DNA of 64,000 bases from Closterium sp. Naga37s-1 (Eukaryota > Streptophyta > Zygnematophyceae > Desmidiales > Closteriaceae): NCBI GenBank assembly GCA_947471745.1, contig CANJKZ010000174.1, forward strand, positions 1,588,001 through 1,652,000, read 5' to 3'. Position 1 is the stretch's first letter. Every line of letters begins with the position of its first letter. The notes below the pieces were generated by a model. It was not told the origin of the DNA and ran no database searches. It was given only the letters and a program-made list of their open reading frames with translations. A program made the position numbers and the translations under genes. Below, piece after piece: positions 62,409 to 64,000 of this stretch.

Positions 62409-63602
62409 ACGGCTAGCCCTACTGTTCTTACCTTTGATGCTAAGGGGAGTGCGGTTGACTTTGACGTGTGGGTTGATGACCTGCAGCCCTTTCTTCAGTG
62501 TGATTCTAAGGACGGAGTATCCCTTTTCGATCATACGTCCGGTGTCTCTCCTGCACCTCCTGCCCTTGCTGACAGTACGGTTCGCTCGCAGTGGACCACT
62601 CGTGACGCTGTTGCTGGCCTTGCTGTTCGTAGTCACCTGCCGTCTTCTGAGCGCGCGCACTTTGGCCAGTACAAGACTGCTAAGTCTTTGTATGACGGTG
62701 TAGTAGCGCGCTACTCTTCCCCTGCCACTGCTACCCTCAGCCGCCTCATGCTGCCATACCTGTTCTCTGACCTTGCCACCTTTGCCACAGTCGCTGACCT
62801 CATTACTCACCTCCGCGCTAGTGACGCCCGCTACCGCTATGCGCTTCCCACTGAGTTCTGTGCCAAGAACCCTCCCCCCATGTACATCACCCTTTACTAC
62901 CTAGTCACCCGCCTCCCTGACTCCCTTGCTTCAGTCAGGGACCACTTTCTCTCCCTTTGCCCCACCGAGCTCACCATCGACCTGCTAGAGGAGCGCCTCA
63001 CTGCAGCTGAGAAGAGTATCGTTGCTGTAGGTGCTTCTCGCGGCGACCCTCGCGCCCCTTTCTTTGAGGGGTGTTCCCCTGTCCCCCTTCTCCCCTCTGT
63101 TGCTTCTGCTGCTGCTGTCGACCTCGTTGGCGCGGAGGTCGGGGCTGTGTCTGCTCCTAGTGGGAGGCGCCGCAACAGCAAGGGCAAGGGGGGCAAGGGT
63201 GGTGGAGGGGACGGTGGGGGCGGCAGTGGAGGCGGTGGAGGAGGCGGAGGGGGTGGCGGTGGAGCTGGGGGTGGTGGTGGGAGTGGGGGCTTCGGTGGCG
63301 GCGGTGGGGGCGGTGGGGGCAGCGGCAGCGGCGGTGGAGGCAGCGGCAGCAGTGGTGGAGGTGGCGGAGGCGGTGGTGCTGGTCGAGGTGGAGCCGCGCA
63401 GCGTGGAGGCTTTGGTGGTAGCCAGCGCCAGCAGCAGCCGCGTTCCCGTGAGCTCCGTCGGCCCAGCAGCTTCGTGAGTGGTATGCTGGGCGTGGGAGGT
63501 CTGGGGGTGTTGGTCCCTGCACTTACGTTCTTCGCACCGCCGGGCGCCGTGGGGAGACATGCGGGCTGCCACACACTACGTAGCGCTGCTTCGGTCGCCT
63601 GA
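62409..63602 (+). CDS. E4 Gag
   Basis: Homology to sister Gags starts at 62409, where their ATG is ACG here (ACGGCTAGC against ATGGCTTCG). The frame is open upstream through the whole leader to 61767. The domain reads VDDLQPFLQCDSKDGVSLFD, YSSPATATLSRLMLPYLFSD, TLYYLVTRLPDSLASVRDHF, LLEERLTAAEKS. It then has the NSKGKGGKGGGG patch and about 90 Gly/Ser residues to about 63400. A frame change near 63480 leads to a TGA at 63600. It is the most diverged Gag of the family here. Confidence 0.8.
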   Translation, partial: TASPTVLTFDAKGSAVDFDVWVDDLQPFLQCDSKDGVSLFDHTSGVSPAPPALADSTVRSQWTTRDAVAGLAVRSHLPSSERAHFGQYKTAKSLYDGVVARYSSPATATLSRLMLPYLFSDLATFATVADLITHLRASDARYRYALPTEFCAKNPPPMYITLYYLVTRLPDSLASVRDHFLSLCPTELTIDLLEERLTAAEKSIVAVGASRGDPRAPFFEGCSPVPLLPSVASAAAVDLVGAEVGAVSAPSGRRRNSKGKGGKGGGGDGGGGSGGGGGGGGGGGGAGGGGGSGGFGGGGGGGGGSGSGGGGSGSSGGGGGGGGAGRGGAAQRGGFGGSQRQQQPRSRELRRPSSFVSGMLGVGGLGVLVPALTFFAPPGAVGRHAGCHTLRSAASVA

Positions 63603-64000
63603 CTGACGCCTGGCGCGCCCAGTTTCCTGACACTGTTGAGCTCCCTCGCTGGGGTGATCTGCTTAAGCAGAATGTTGCTATCTTTGATCTTGATTTCGAT
63701 GCTATCCTTGCTGCCATGTATGATGTGGCTGATAGTGCTGAGGGTGACTGTTACCTGTATGTTCTTCCCAACCCGGGCATTGAGGCTGCTGTTCTAGGTG
63801 CTCGTGCGTCTGCTGCTCCAGGTACTAGTGAGTCTGCAGCTCCAGGTACTAGTGAGTCTGCTGCTCCAGGTTTTGGTGAGTCTGCTCTCTCTGGTACTGC
63901 ACCTACTGAGTCCTTGCACACTTTCACACTTGACTCTGGTGCTTCGCGCTCTTTCTTTTGCGACAGCACCACACTCACGCCGCTCACTCGGCCTGTCGCA
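63590..64000 (+). CDS. E4 protease region (partial)
   Basis: Open to the window end in one frame: FPDTVELPRWGDLLKQNVAI, FDLDFDAILAAMYDVADSAE, GDCYLYVLPNPGIEAA, two copies of SAAPGTSE and the aspartic protease site TFTLDSGASRSFF. DSGAS is intact. The link to Gag needs a frame change near 63480-63600. Confidence 0.8.

Larger units (their letters stand above)
61613..64000 (+). mobile_element. Copia element E4, 5' part (runs off window)
   Basis: 5' LTR 61613-61743 (131 bp, TGTCAAAC...TTCTGACA), primer site TGGTATTCTGAGCAGGTT, a GC-rich leader, then Gag and the protease site. It is cut by the window end just after protease. It sits in the RT lead-in of family C; the far flank is not visible. Confidence 0.9.

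Overview
This 64 kb window looks like nuclear DNA of a plant-lineage eukaryote, most likely a streptophyte green alga. The evidence is a plant-type external NAD(P)H dehydrogenase gene split by spliceosomal introns, a plant-type initiator tRNA-Met gene, and dense nested Ty1/copia retrotransposons. The desmid Closterium would fit the style of the main copia family, but that is from memory and not proven here. There is no operon, ribosome-binding-site or CRISPR structure.

Layout. 1-6.0 kb: the 3' part of an intact-looking copia pol (element A) converging on a deleted minus-strand relative (B), then an LTR of a second family (C). 6.0-8.3 kb: a possible piggyBac transposase remnant, a cluster of CAGGGT motifs, repeated GCGCTTATAAT blocks and a tRNA-iMet gene. 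8.8-10.4 kb: a 16-bp satellite of alternating purines and pyrimidines, then a 14-bp minisatellite. 11.4-11.8 kb: a small YnfA/UPF0060 membrane-protein gene whose two ends are also present as broken flanking copies. 13.8-36.0 kb: an NDB-type gene, with phase-consistent exons but with most exons present in two to five partial tandem copies. Its introns hold a 5.6 kb copia element (E7) and a leucine-rich-repeat gene fragment that is itself split by a 7.8 kb minus-strand copia (E5).

36.0-64.0 kb: a retroelement nest. A copia of family C is split by E2, which carries E1 inside its own 5' LTR; by a 346-bp TRIM element; by E3, which itself contains a solo LTR; and by E4, which runs off the window. 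Target-site duplications resolve most of these steps. The main family (A, B, E1-E6) has very short LTRs of about 126-135 bp, 0.5-1.6 kb GC-rich repeat leaders, a glycine-rich Gag and a hypervariable repeat linker between integrase and reverse transcriptase. Apart from A (cut by the window) and E4 (cut by the window), the copies are visibly broken.

Functional host genes supported here are the tRNA, the YnfA-like gene and, if its exons are really spliced together, the NDB gene. Its 3' end is missing: the last visible exon runs into a retroelement at about 35.97 kb.
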